Assembly: GCA_001914955.1 (NCBI GenBank) | Contig: MNDM01000065.1 | Coordinates: 20,891-68,049, forward strand | Direction: 5' to 3' | DNA from: Nitrospirae bacterium 13_2_20CM_2_62_8 | GTDB taxonomy: Bacteria > Nitrospirota > Nitrospiria > Nitrospirales > Nitrospiraceae | Length of the DNA: 47,159 nucleotides | Shown: positions 23,790 to 32,090 of the stretch, in pieces | Numbering within the stretch: position 1 is the first letter of the stretch | Layout of the letters: each line of letters begins with the position of its first letter | Program-made: the position numbers and the translations under genes | The notes under the pieces: generated by a model | Told to the model about the DNA's origin: nothing | The model's input: only the letters and a program-made list of their open reading frames with translations | Database searches by the model: none

Positions 23790-26089
23790 CCAATCGGAGC
23801 GTGAGTCGATCAATTTTTCTCGTCGTCGCGATGGCCGTCTCGCTGCTGGTTTCGTCCATGGGCAGTCTGCATGCCCAAACTGGCGTCCAGAAGGTCAAGT
23901 CCATCGAAGTGCGGGGAAACAAGCGCATCGAGGAGTCGGCCATCCGCGGCCGCCTCACGCTCAAGGTGGATGATCCCTACACGGGGGAGGCCATCCGGAC
24001 TCAGATCAGACTGATCTACGAGATGGGCTTCTTTGAGGACGTGCGGATCGAGACTGATCCGGTCGTCGGGGGGGTGGCCGTGGTGTTCGTGGTTCGGGAG
24101 AAGCCGTTCATCACCGAGATTGTGTTTGACGGGAACGAGAACCTCGGCGAGGATAAGTTGAAGGAGAAGATCACCATCCGGAGTCAGTCCTTTTTGGACC
24201 AGCAACAGGCCAAGGAAAGCGCCGAGCGGATTCGGCTGGCCTATCAGGAGGACGGGTACTACAACGCGGAGGTGATCCCGATCATTCTGACGTTGGAGGA
24301 GGATCGAAAGCGGCTCACCTTCTTCATCAAGGAAGGGGAGCGGGCCAGGATCAAGACCGTCACTTTTGATGGCATGCAGGTCGTGAAGAAGAAAGACGTG
24401 TTCAAGCTGATCGCCACCCGCGAATGGGTCCCGCTTTACGGCATCCTCTTGGGCCGCCTCCCCTCGATTTTTACGGATGCGGGCATTCTCAAGCGCGAGG
24501 AGCTGGGCAACGATGTGGAGCGCATCAAGGAAGTGTACTTGAACAAAGGCTACCTCAACGTCCAGGTGGGTCTGCCGGTCGTCGAGCTGACTGAAGACAA
24601 GAAATGGTTCACGGTCACCTTCGTGATCGTGGAAGGGGACCCGTACACCGTCGGAGAGGTCGGGTTCCGGGGAAACACGATTTACGAGGAGGCGGAGCTG
24701 AAAGCGGGGATGAAGATCAAACCTGGGGAAATCTTCCAGCGCGCCAAGATTCGCGAGGAGATGACCCGACTGACTGAGCTGTATGGGATAAGGGGGTATG
24801 CCTTTACGGATGTCAGCCCCTCGGTCGCCCCGGACCCTCAGACGAAGACCGCCGCGATCACCTTCCACATCAAGGAAGGGGACCTCATTCGGATCCGGCA
24901 GATCCAGATAACCGGCAACGACAAGACCCGGGACAACGTCATCCGCCGTGAGCTCAGGGTCAACGAACAGGAAGTCACCGACACGGTGGCGATGAAACGG
25001 AGCTACCAGCGACTGACCAACCTCAACTATTTTGAAACGGTCGAGCTCCTGCCCAAACAAGTGGAGCCCGACAAGGTGGACCTCGAGGTCAAGGTGAAGG
25101 AAAAACCCACCGGGTCCTTCAGTATCGGCGGCGGGTACAGCACGCTGGACCAATTCGTGGCGGTTGCCGACGTCACCGAAGGCAACCTGGGAGGGCGCGG
25201 GCAAGTGGTGCGGGTCCGAGGCCAATTAGGTCAGCGCCGTTCTCTCGGACTTCTCTCCTTTCGGGATCCCTATCTCTATGATTCGTTGACGTCCGTGCAG
25301 GGAGATCTTTACAGGACGATTACGAACTACACGACGTACCATGAGGACAAATCGGGGGCGAGCGTGTCGTTTGGCCGGTGGTTTTCCGAATACACCTCGG
25401 GGAACTTAAGTTTGGTGGCGGAGACTCTTGAACTCAAAGACCCGACGTCCGTCGCTCCCTCGTTCGTTCTCCAACAAATCGGATTCCAGTCCACAACCGG
25501 ATTTCGTTCGTCGCTGTCCCGGGACACGAGAGACTATTACCTGGACCCCAGGACGGGCATACGCAGCGCCGTCAACCTGGATCTCGGGACGCCGGCGTTG
25601 GGGGGAACGAATAATTTTTACAAGTTCATGGTTGATGCCATCAAGTATACCCCGCTGTTCTGGGACACCCGCCATTCGATTCGTGGACGGTTCGGCATTA
25701 CCGAGGGCTTGGGGGGCAAAGCGATTCCCCTCACGGAACGGTTCTACGTAGGCGGCATCAACACCATGCGGGGGTTCGTGTTCGGCCGCGCCGGCCCGGT
25801 GACCTCGGACGGGTCACTGTTGGGCGCGGATCAGCAGATCATCATCAATAACGACTTCATCTTTCCAATTTCCGCGGAAGCGAAACTCAATGGGGTGCTG
25901 TTCTTCGACTATGGCAAAGGCCACTCCGACGTTGCGGGGGTGAGCACGAAGTTCCGATCGTCGGCCGGGGTCGAGGCCCGCTGGATCTCGCCGTTCGGGC
26001 CCCTTCGTGCCGCCTACGGAATCAACCTCGACCCGAACCCGTTGGAACGGAAGGGCGTCTTTGAGTTCTCGGTCGGATCGCTGTTCTAG
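23786..26089 (+). CDS. bamA: outer membrane protein assembly factor BamA
   Basis: BamA inserts beta-barrel proteins into the outer membrane. The protein is 767 residues. A signal peptide (SIFLVVAMAVSLLVSSMGSLHA) is followed by five POTRA domains (first IEVRGNKRIEESAIRG, last QITGNDKTRDNVIRREL), then the Omp85 barrel from about residue 430. The barrel has the family's FYVGGINTMRGF motif (VRGF-type loop) and a C-terminal Phe. GTG at 23786 with GAAGGG 5 nt upstream gives a clean signal peptide; the frame is open further upstream from 23723. It is followed by two Skp-like chaperone genes. Confidence 0.95.
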   Translation: MTNRSVSRSIFLVVAMAVSLLVSSMGSLHAQTGVQKVKSIEVRGNKRIEESAIRGRLTLKVDDPYTGEAIRTQIRLIYEMGFFEDVRIETDPVVGGVAVVFVVREKPFITEIVFDGNENLGEDKLKEKITIRSQSFLDQQQAKESAERIRLAYQEDGYYNAEVIPIILTLEEDRKRLTFFIKEGERARIKTVTFDGMQVVKKKDVFKLIATREWVPLYGILLGRLPSIFTDAGILKREELGNDVERIKEVYLNKGYLNVQVGLPVVELTEDKKWFTVTFVIVEGDPYTVGEVGFRGNTIYEEAELKAGMKIKPGEIFQRAKIREEMTRLTELYGIRGYAFTDVSPSVAPDPQTKTAAITFHIKEGDLIRIRQIQITGNDKTRDNVIRRELRVNEQEVTDTVAMKRSYQRLTNLNYFETVELLPKQVEPDKVDLEVKVKEKPTGSFSIGGGYSTLDQFVAVADVTEGNLGGRGQVVRVRGQLGQRRSLGLLSFRDPYLYDSLTSVQGDLYRTITNYTTYHEDKSGASVSFGRWFSEYTSGNLSLVAETLELKDPTSVAPSFVLQQIGFQSTTGFRSSLSRDTRDYYLDPRTGIRSAVNLDLGTPALGGTNNFYKFMVDAIKYTPLFWDTRHSIRGRFGITEGLGGKAIPLTERFYVGGINTMRGFVFGRAGPVTSDGSLLGADQQIIINNDFIFPISAEAKLNGVLFFDYGKGHSDVAGVSTKFRSSAGVEARWISPFGPLRAAYGINLDPNPLERKGVFEFSVGSLF

Positions 26090-26095
26090 GAGGAT

Positions 26096-26190
26096 GTTAA
26101 TCGGGAAACGTTAACCGTTAAACGATTCCGAACAGGAAATTCTCCTCTCACAATTCACGAATAACGTGTAACGAATAACGATGAACGGCA
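26096..26190. repeat. foldback tandem array, 7-nt unit, bamA-skp gap
   Basis: Left arm 26096-26130 is five heptamers of GTTAAYC type (GTTAACC, GTTAAAC). Right arm 26156-26190 is five heptamers of AACGNNT type (AACGTGT, AACGAAT), their reverse complement. The loop of about 25 nt contains AGGAAATTCTCCT, itself a small inverted repeat. The left arm starts 6 nt after the bamA stop. Confidence 0.82.
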
Positions 26191-26247
26191 TCGAGCATGC
26201 GTTGCGATGAAGGGTGTGGAGCGAACAACAGGGGGGCACACGGATCT

Positions 26248-26826
26248 ATGGAGCTGGAAGTAGGAAACCGGTCGGGTCGTGTGAAGCAGGCGGACGTTCT
26301 GGTCTCTCGGGTGGCGGCGATGGCTCTGCTCTTTCTTGTGGGGGGATGCGCCACCACGTCATCCACCCAGGGCTCGGTCCGGCTGGGGGTGGTCGACAGC
26401 CAGAAAGTGCTCAATGAGACGGACGCCGGCAAGAAAGCGATGGGGTCGCTCAATTCGTTCATGAAGAATCGCCAGGCGCTCATCGAGCTGGAGGAAAAGG
26501 AGCTGAAGCGGATGGAAGATGATCTCATCAAGCAGGCCAGCGTGCTCAGCGCCAACGCGAAAAAAGATCGGGAGGAGCAACTGCGCCGTCGAGCGATGGA
26601 GTTCCAGCAGAAGGTGAGCGATCTGAACCGGGAAGTCCAGGAGAAACAGAAAGAGGTGCTCGAGGCGTTCAGGGAGAAGGTGGAGAAGGTGGTGGCGAAA
26701 GTGGCCCAGCAGATGGGACTCCTGGTCGTCATCGAAAGAGGTCGGGCCGGCTCCACCGTGTACAATGACTCCTCGCTGGACCTTTCCGCCAGGGTGATCG
26801 AGGAGTTCGGGAAGGAGGCCCACTAA
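26248..26826 (+). CDS. OmpH/Skp-like chaperone, lipoprotein form
   Basis: A 192-residue periplasmic chaperone of the OmpH family that would hold unfolded outer-membrane proteins for BamA. The signal ends in LVGGC (Cys34), a good lipobox, so this copy is probably membrane-anchored. After VRLGVVDSQKVLNETDAGKKA a long charged coiled coil follows (about 75-160), then the conserved VIERG...VYND end. Start at ATG 26248. A second, soluble-type copy follows. Skp duplication in the place where lpxD is often found is notable. Confidence 0.85.
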   Translation: MELEVGNRSGRVKQADVLVSRVAAMALLFLVGGCATTSSTQGSVRLGVVDSQKVLNETDAGKKAMGSLNSFMKNRQALIELEEKELKRMEDDLIKQASVLSANAKKDREEQLRRRAMEFQQKVSDLNREVQEKQKEVLEAFREKVEKVVAKVAQQMGLLVVIERGRAGSTVYNDSSLDLSARVIEEFGKEAH

Positions 26827-26936
26827 TGCCTCGAGGCGAGAGGGAGAGCTCGGACACGATGAAGGCGGACCACGGCTCGCATGATATGCTGATGACCTGT
26901 TCTGTTGGGTGCGGAAGAGAAAGGAGCTTGAAAAGG

Positions 26937-27479
26937 ATGACGCGTGGAAAATGGGTTGGGACGGCCGGGGCGGTGTTGCTGACGCTCAGCCTGGAGGGGC
27001 CAGCCCTGTCGGCGGAGACCTTCAAGGTCGCGGTGATCGATCAGCAGGCGGTGATGGAAAAGTCGAAATCCGGCAAGCGTGCGCTGGAAGCGCTCAAGGA
27101 GTTCTCCGCCAGCCGTCAACGGATCGTCGCTGCCGATGACGAGGAATTGAAGAAGCTCGAGAAAGAGCTGAAGGCTCAGGAGGGGGGGCTGAGCGAGGCG
27201 GCCAGACGGGAAAAGCAGGAGCTGTTCCGGACCAAGCTCGAAAACTACCAACGCCGCCTTCAGGACTTCAACCGCGAGATTCAGGCTAAGCAGAAGGAGC
27301 TGGTGGAAGAGTATCAGAACAAAATAGGCAAAGCAGCCGCGGCCGTGGCGGAGAAAGCCGGGTACTCGGTCGTGCTGGATAAGGGAAATGACGCGACGCT
27401 CCGGATCGTCCTGTATCACCAGAAGGCGATTGATCTGACTGACCAGGTGGCGAAGGAATTTGATCGACGGTATCCGTAG
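26937..27479 (+). CDS. skp: OmpH/Skp-like periplasmic chaperone
   Basis: A 180-residue protein with a cleavable signal (TAGAVLLTLSLEGPALSA), the FKVAVIDQQAVMEKSKSGKRALEAL first strand and helix, a long KE-rich coiled coil forming the chaperone tentacles, and the closing SVVLDKGND...DLTDQVAKEFDRRYP. The ATG at 26937 has AAGGAG 10 nt upstream. A frame open from 26826 adds residues with no signal peptide character. It ends 7 bp before fabZ. Confidence 0.88.
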   Translation: MTRGKWVGTAGAVLLTLSLEGPALSAETFKVAVIDQQAVMEKSKSGKRALEALKEFSASRQRIVAADDEELKKLEKELKAQEGGLSEAARREKQELFRTKLENYQRRLQDFNREIQAKQKELVEEYQNKIGKAAAAVAEKAGYSVVLDKGNDATLRIVLYHQKAIDLTDQVAKEFDRRYP

Positions 27480-27486
27480 GACTGCC

Positions 27487-27972
27487 ATGGAGCGAGCCGG
27501 AGAGAAGGCGGGACTGAAGTCGGTGATGGATATCGCGGCCATCCGTGCGATCCTGCCCCACCGGTACCCGTTTCTGCTTGTCGACCGCATCACCGAACTC
27601 GAGGCCGGCCGGCGTATCGCGGGGATCAAGAACGTGACCGCCAATGAACCGTTCTTTCAGGGGCATTTTCCGGATCGCCCGATCATGCCGGGAGTGTTGA
27701 TCATCGAGGCGATGGCTCAAGTGGGGGGAGTGCTGGCGTTCAAGTCGGTCCCTCCGACCGGCCGTCCTGTGGTGTATCTCACGGGGGTGGACAAAGCCAG
27801 GTTCCGAAAGCCGGTCGTACCGGGCGACCAGTTGCGTTTCGAGGTGGAGGTGCTCAACCGGCGCCCCCCATTCTGGAAGATGCAGGGCAAGGCGTATGTG
27901 GAAACCGACCTGGTCTGTGAGGCCGAGCTGACGGCCATGGTGACAGAGGAGAAAGCGGACAATAGCCGTTAG
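27487..27972 (+). CDS. fabZ: 3-hydroxyacyl-ACP dehydratase FabZ
   Basis: FabZ dehydrates 3-hydroxyacyl-ACP in fatty acid synthesis and competes with LpxA for the same substrate, hence its usual place in lpx operons. The protein is 161 residues: IRAILPHRYPFLLVDRI, the catalytic His in FFQGHFPDRPIMPGVLIIEAMAQ (His and downstream Glu), and a hot-dog fold core. ATG at 27487 behind AGGA. The lpxD gene that usually accompanies fabZ-lpxA is absent here. Confidence 0.96.
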   Translation: MERAGEKAGLKSVMDIAAIRAILPHRYPFLLVDRITELEAGRRIAGIKNVTANEPFFQGHFPDRPIMPGVLIIEAMAQVGGVLAFKSVPPTGRPVVYLTGVDKARFRKPVVPGDQLRFEVEVLNRRPPFWKMQGKAYVETDLVCEAELTAMVTEEKADNSR

Positions 27973-27981
27973 ATCAGTGAG

Positions 27982-28053
27982 GTCCGTTCGTTCCGTTATG
28001 TCCGTTAACGGACTCAACCGACCTAACCGACTCAACGGATCTAACGGACGCAA
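27982..28053. repeat. foldback tandem array, 9-nt unit, fabZ-lpxA gap
   Basis: Eight contiguous 9-mers with no loop: three of GTCCGTTNN type (27982-28008) then five of CGGACTCAA type (28009-28053), the second set being the reverse complement of the first. All units are exactly nine. The frame through the array towards lpxA is open, so an N-terminally extended LpxA could in principle be read from 27977. The same 9-nt motif family recurs at 34.6, 34.7 and 34.85 kb. Confidence 0.88.
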
Positions 28054-28069
28054 CGCGGAGGCAGCACGA

Positions 28070-28876
28070 GTGCAGATCCATCCGACGGCGGTGGTGCATC
28101 CCCACGCCAAGCTCGACGAGGACGTGGTGATCGGGCCGTTCTCCGTGGTCGGCGAGCATGTGAAGATCGGCCGCGGGACCCGTCTCTTGTCCCATGTCTA
28201 CGTGGAGGGGTGGACCGAGATTGGCGAGCGCTGTCAGGTCTATCCCTATGCCTCCATCGGCACGCCGCCGCAGCATCTTCAGTACCAAGGCGAACCGACC
28301 CGCGTGGTCATCGGGAACGACAATATCCTGCGCGAGTATGTGACGGTGAACCGTGCCACGGTGTCCGGTGGTGGCGTCACCACGATCGGACATCATAATT
28401 TTCTCATGGCCTATGTCCATGTGGCGCACGACTGTCACTTGGGCAGCCACCTCATCATGGCCAACGCGGCGACCCTGGCAGGGCACATTACGATCGGCGA
28501 TCACGCGATCATCGGAGGACTCGTCGGGATCCATCAGCACGTGCGGGTGGGCGCCTATGCGATGATCGGAGGTTGCTCGGGGGTGGGCAAAGATGTTCCC
28601 CCGTTCATGCGCGCGGCGGGCGGATACCGTGCGCGGCTCTACGGGCTGAACTCAATTGGGCTCAAGCGTCACGGATTCTCCAGCGAGCGTATCGGGGTGC
28701 TCAAGCAGGCCTATGAGGTGTTGTTCCGGTCCGGACACCGGATGGCCGAGGCCGTGAAGCGAGCGCGAGAGCAGTTTCGGGAGAGCGCGGACGTGCTGGA
28801 GGTGATCGCCTTTCTGGAAGGCTCCAGACGGGGCGTATGCCGATCCGTGGGGAAGGACCTGGAGAGCGAGGAATAG
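28070..28876 (+). CDS. lpxA: acyl-ACP--UDP-N-acetylglucosamine O-acyltransferase LpxA
   Basis: First step of lipid A synthesis: transfer of a 3-hydroxyacyl chain to UDP-GlcNAc. The protein is 268 residues. A left-handed beta-helix of hexapeptide repeats starts at IHPTAVVHPHAKLDEDVVIGPFSVV; the catalytic His is in the NFLMAYVHVAHDCHLG region; GLVGIHQHVRVG and the ARLYGLNSIGLKRHGF C-terminal helical part are typical. GTG at 28070 with GGAGG 8 nt upstream; I reject the longer repeat-derived N-terminus. lpxI follows after 5 bp. Confidence 0.94.
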   Translation: MQIHPTAVVHPHAKLDEDVVIGPFSVVGEHVKIGRGTRLLSHVYVEGWTEIGERCQVYPYASIGTPPQHLQYQGEPTRVVIGNDNILREYVTVNRATVSGGGVTTIGHHNFLMAYVHVAHDCHLGSHLIMANAATLAGHITIGDHAIIGGLVGIHQHVRVGAYAMIGGCSGVGKDVPPFMRAAGGYRARLYGLNSIGLKRHGFSSERIGVLKQAYEVLFRSGHRMAEAVKRAREQFRESADVLEVIAFLEGSRRGVCRSVGKDLESEE

Positions 28877-28881
28877 CGCGG

Positions 28882-29739
28882 ATGCGCGGGGATCGTAACG
28901 GAACGGCACCGGCTCCCGCCGGAGAGCGCATCGGGCTCATCGCCGGGAATGGACGGTTTCCGATCATCTTCGCGGAGAATGCGACGCGATTGGGGTATCA
29001 CGTGTCAGCGGTCGCCCATATCGGAGAGACTGCGCCCGAGCTTGAACGGTACGTCGATCGCATCCACTGGGTCAAGGTCGGGCAGCTCAATAAACTGATC
29101 AAGGCACTGAAAGAAGACGGGGTGCGCCAGGCGGTGATGCTCGGGGGGATCAAGAAGACGCACGTGTTCACCACCGTCAGACCGGACTTGCGGGCGCTGG
29201 CTGTGGCAAGCCGTCTCAAACGGTTGAAGGACGATTCGATCTTGCGCGAGGTGGCGGCCGAGCTGGAGAAGGAAGGGATTACGATCCGCGAGTCGACCTT
29301 CGGACTCCAGGGCATCCTGGTCGAGGACGGCCCGCTCACGAGGCGGGTTCCCGGCAAGAAAGAGTGGGAGGACATCCGGTACGGGTGGGAGGTGGCCGGC
29401 GAGGTCGGGCGGCTCGACATCGGCCAGTGCGTCGTGATCAAGGAGCGAGTGGTCGTGGCGGTAGAGGCTGCAGAGGGGACGGACGAGACGATCCGCCGTG
29501 GCGGGGCTCTCGCCCGCGAGGGGGCCGTGGTGATCAAGCGAAGCAAACCTCAGCAAGATCTCCGGTTCGATCTTCCGGCGGTGGGACCGGCTACGGTCGA
29601 GACGATGGCGTCGGTGAAAGCATCGGTCCTGGCGGTGGAGGCCGGGCGAAGCGTGCTCCTAGATCGGGAGATGACGCTCCGCAAGGCCGATCAGGCGGGA
29701 ATTGCGATCGTCGGCGTCAGCAGTAGTGATGAGTGGTGA
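28882..29739 (+). CDS. lpxI: UDP-2,3-diacylglucosamine pyrophosphatase LpxI
   Basis: LpxI hydrolyses UDP-2,3-diacylglucosamine to lipid X and is the non-homologous replacement of LpxH. The protein is 285 residues: RIGLIAGNGRFPIIFAENA, GQLNKLIKALKEDGVRQAVMLGGIKK, then the catalytic region KVGQ..., GWEVAGEVGRLDIGQCVVIKERVVVAVEAAEGTD with its Asp and Glu, and KPQQDLRFDLPAVGPATVE. ATG at 28882. The last few residues (SSSDEW) overlap the first units of the 7-nt array after the gene. Confidence 0.93.
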   Translation: MRGDRNGTAPAPAGERIGLIAGNGRFPIIFAENATRLGYHVSAVAHIGETAPELERYVDRIHWVKVGQLNKLIKALKEDGVRQAVMLGGIKKTHVFTTVRPDLRALAVASRLKRLKDDSILREVAAELEKEGITIRESTFGLQGILVEDGPLTRRVPGKKEWEDIRYGWEVAGEVGRLDIGQCVVIKERVVVAVEAAEGTDETIRRGGALAREGAVVIKRSKPQQDLRFDLPAVGPATVETMASVKASVLAVEAGRSVLLDREMTLRKADQAGIAIVGVSSSDEW

Positions 29740-29820
29740 GCAACGAGCGATGAGCAATGAACACAAGAGCAGGGCGGTCGCGACTCGGGCCTCGTCACTC
29801 AGTGCTCATTACTCGTCACT
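29725..29820. repeat. foldback tandem array, 7-nt unit, lpxI end to oxidoreductase
   Basis: Left arm 29725-29759 is five exact-phase heptamers of consensus AGYRRYG (AGTGATG, AGCAACG). Right arm 29793-29820 is four heptamers of CRKYRCT type (CGTCACT twice), their reverse complement. Loop 33 nt. The first two units encode the end and stop of LpxI. The right arm ends 6 nt before the next ATG. Confidence 0.9.
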
Positions 29821-29826
29821 GAAGGC

Positions 29827-30783
29827 ATGAAACGGATCCGGGTCGGCGTCATCGGTGTCGGGCACCTGGGACAGCACCACGCCCGCTTGTATGCCAGCCT
29901 GGCTGGCGCGGTCCTGGCAGGCGTGGTGGACGCCGATCCGGATCGCGCTCGGCTCGTGGCGGAGCGGCATGGTGCATCGGTCTTCGGCGACCCGGCTACG
30001 TTGCTGGAAAAGGTGGACGCCGTCAGCGTGGCGGTGCCGACCTCGTCGCACTACGCGGTGGCCAAGGCCTGCCTGGCGGCGGGTGTCCACGTCCTGGTAG
30101 AAAAACCGATTGCCATCACGCCGGGTGAGGCCCGCGAACTCGTGGAGCTGGCGCGAGCGCGCGGGCGCGTGCTCCAGGTGGGGCACATCGAGCGGTTCAA
30201 CCCGGGGATTCGGTCGGTACGTCCACATATCGGGAAACCGGGCTTCGTCGAATGCCACCGCCTGAGTCCGTTCGGGGAGCGGGGCACCGACGTGGACGTG
30301 GTGCTGGACTTGATGATCCACGACCTGGACATGGTCCTGTCGTTTCACCCGGGGCCGGTCGAAGAAGTCCGCGCCGCGGGGGTTCCGGTGTTGTCCTCAA
30401 ACATCGACATCGCCAACGCCCGCATCGTGTTCGGCAGCGGGTGCGTCGCCAATCTGACCGCCAGCCGCGTGTCGACGACTCGCATGCGGAGGCTCCGCCT
30501 GTTTCAGCGCGACGCCTACGTGTCGGTTGACTATCAGACTCGTCAAGGAATGATCTGCCGACGGGTGACCGGGCGCCATGGTCGCCCCGAGATCGAGGTC
30601 GAGCACGTGAAAGGGGGAGATGAGGAGCCGCTCAAACTGCAGATCGAGGCGTTCCTGCACGCCATCGCGACTGGAAGCCCTCCCCCCGTCCCCGGTGAAG
30701 ACGGCGTCGCGGCGCTGGAGCTGGCGCACCAGGTATTGGAGGCGATCGGCGCATTCGTCAGGCGCCACACGGAGAAGGGGTAA
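29827..30783 (+). CDS. Gfo/Idh/MocA oxidoreductase in the lpx operon, GnnA-like
   Basis: A 318-residue NAD(P)-dependent sugar oxidoreductase: Rossmann motif RVGVIGVGHLGQHHARLY, VEKPIAI (catalytic Lys), GHIERFNPG, and DLMIHDLDMVLSF with the conserved His. Its position between lpxI and lpxB recalls GnnA of Acidithiobacillus ferrooxidans, where gnnA and gnnB lie between lpxA and lpxB. There they convert UDP-GlcNAc to the 3-amino sugar used for amide-linked lipid A. The aminotransferase partner GnnB is not in this window, so the role is inferred. Confidence 0.85.
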   Translation: MKRIRVGVIGVGHLGQHHARLYASLAGAVLAGVVDADPDRARLVAERHGASVFGDPATLLEKVDAVSVAVPTSSHYAVAKACLAAGVHVLVEKPIAITPGEARELVELARARGRVLQVGHIERFNPGIRSVRPHIGKPGFVECHRLSPFGERGTDVDVVLDLMIHDLDMVLSFHPGPVEEVRAAGVPVLSSNIDIANARIVFGSGCVANLTASRVSTTRMRRLRLFQRDAYVSVDYQTRQGMICRRVTGRHGRPEIEVEHVKGGDEEPLKLQIEAFLHAIATGSPPPVPGEDGVAALELAHQVLEAIGAFVRRHTEKG

Positions 30784-30862
30784 CGGTGTATCGTTGTAGA
30801 GGGGTAGCGGAAGAACGGAGTACTGATCGCGTTACCCCCTTACCCCGTTATTCCGGTACCCC
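30777..30862. repeat. foldback tandem array, 8-nt unit, oxidoreductase-lpxB gap
   Basis: Left arm 30777-30808 is four octamers of GGGGTANC type (GGGGTAAC, GGTGTATC, GGGGTAGC). Right arm 30831-30862 is four octamers of GTTACCCC type (GTTACCCC, GTTATTCC), their reverse complement. Loop 22 nt. The first unit contains the stop codon of the upstream gene; the right arm ends 12 nt before the lpxB ATG. Confidence 0.9.
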
Positions 30863-30874
30863 GAGGTTGAAGAG

Positions 30875-32053
30875 ATGCCGCGGATTCTTATCGTGACCGG
30901 TGAAGCGTCCGGCGATCTGCATGGCGCCAATCTGGCGAATGCCATCCGGGCGCTCCGACCTGACACGGAGGTCCTGGGTGTCGGCGGCTCCAAAATGAAA
31001 GCCGCCGGCGTGACATTGATCCATGGAATCGAACGGCTCGATGTGGTGGGGGTCCTCGGTCTGGCGAATCTTCGCGCGGCCATGCGTACCTACTTCGCCC
31101 TGGCCCGCTTCCTTCGCAAGGAGTCCCTCGATGTCGTGGTGTTCATTGACCATCCCGGGATGAACCTGCGTCTGGCCCGCGTCGCGTCGCGAGCCGGTCA
31201 CCGCGTGGTGTATTACATCGCGCCGCAGATCTGGGCGTGGGGTGCCAGCCGCATCCGTCTGATCTCGCGTGTGGTGGACCGGGTGATCGTGATCCTACCG
31301 TTCGAGGAGGCGCTGTACCGGCGTGCGGGAATTCCCTGCGAGTTCGTCGGTCATCCGCTGCTGGACGCGGTAGCGCCGTCGTACGATCGGGATGAGCTGC
31401 GCAAGCGATTCGGGTTTGAGGCGGCGGCGCCGGTGCTCGGCTTGTTGCCGGGGAGTCGCGAACGGGAGGTCCGTATCCTGCTCCCGATCATGCTTCAGGC
31501 CGCGGTGCGGTTGGCCAGGGTGCATCCGGGGCTCCAGCTCGCGGCGGCGCAGGCATCCACGATCCCGAATGGCCTCATCGAAGAGGTCTCGGCCGGCTTC
31601 GGTGTGGAGGTCCGTACCGTCAGAGACCAGCCTAACGAAGTCATGGCGGCCGCGGATCTCCTGCTGGTCGCATCCGGGACCGCGACCCTGCAAGCGGCCG
31701 TGATCGGAACTCCGATGGTGATCATCTACGGCGCTCCGTGGCTCACCTATTTGCTGGCTCGGTGGCTGGTGCAACTGGATTACATCGGCTTGGTGAACAT
31801 TGTCGCCGGGCACCGGATCGTACCTGAACTCATCCAACACCAGGCCACGCCCGAGCGGCTGAGCGAGGAAGCGGGCCGGCTGCTTCGTGACAAGGTGGCC
31901 TCCAACGCGATGCGCGTCGCGTTGCGGGCGGTGCGAGAATCGCTGGGCGCTCCGGGGGCGTCCCGACGGGCGGCAGCGGCGGTCCTCGCGGAAATTGGGA
32001 AGCAAACCGGGGACAGGCACCCCTCGGCTAGGCTCGGGGCGGGCCTGCCCTGA
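30875..32053 (+). CDS. lpxB: lipid-A-disaccharide synthase LpxB
   Basis: LpxB (GT19) joins UDP-diacylglucosamine and lipid X into the lipid A disaccharide. The protein is 392 residues: ILIVTGEASGDLHGANLANAI, the IERLDVVGVLGL region, FIDHPGMNLRLA, YYIAPQIWAWG, FEEALYRRAGIPCEFVGHPLLD and LPGSREREV...ASGTATLQAAVIGTPMVIIY. All family motifs are present. The last residues (SARLGAGLP) are encoded by a separate GC-rich hairpin repeat at 32036-32076, so the tail is not original. Confidence 0.95.
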   Translation: MPRILIVTGEASGDLHGANLANAIRALRPDTEVLGVGGSKMKAAGVTLIHGIERLDVVGVLGLANLRAAMRTYFALARFLRKESLDVVVFIDHPGMNLRLARVASRAGHRVVYYIAPQIWAWGASRIRLISRVVDRVIVILPFEEALYRRAGIPCEFVGHPLLDAVAPSYDRDELRKRFGFEAAAPVLGLLPGSREREVRILLPIMLQAAVRLARVHPGLQLAAAQASTIPNGLIEEVSAGFGVEVRTVRDQPNEVMAAADLLLVASGTATLQAAVIGTPMVIIYGAPWLTYLLARWLVQLDYIGLVNIVAGHRIVPELIQHQATPERLSEEAGRLLRDKVASNAMRVALRAVRESLGAPGASRRAAAAVLAEIGKQTGDRHPSARLGAGLP

Positions 32054-32076
32054 GTTCATCGAAGGGAGCCAGCCCC
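32036..32076. repeat. GC-rich hairpin of the 'CTGAGttcatCGAAGG' dispersed-repeat type
   Basis: GGGGCGGGC pairs with GCCAGCCCC with an inner CCCT/AGGG stem and a loop containing GAGTTCATCGA. The core resembles the CCTGAGNNNNTCGAAGG repeats found scattered in many bacterial genomes (the family that translates as PFDKLR or PFDELR). It overlaps the lpxB stop and ends 14 nt before the msbA ATG. It has no tandem units, so it is a different class from the arrays. Confidence 0.6.
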
Positions 32077-32090
32077 TTGGAGTGCCAGGC

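Noticed and set aside
27977-28069. N-terminal extension of LpxA encoded by the 9-nt array
   Set aside because: The frame is open, but a GTG at 28070 with GGAGG at good spacing starts exactly at the conserved LpxA beginning. The extension is repeat-derived.
31887-32090. 68-codon upstream extension of MsbA
   Set aside because: It overlaps the end of lpxB in another frame and has no transporter features. The ATG at 32091 has a ribosome binding site and begins the first membrane helix.
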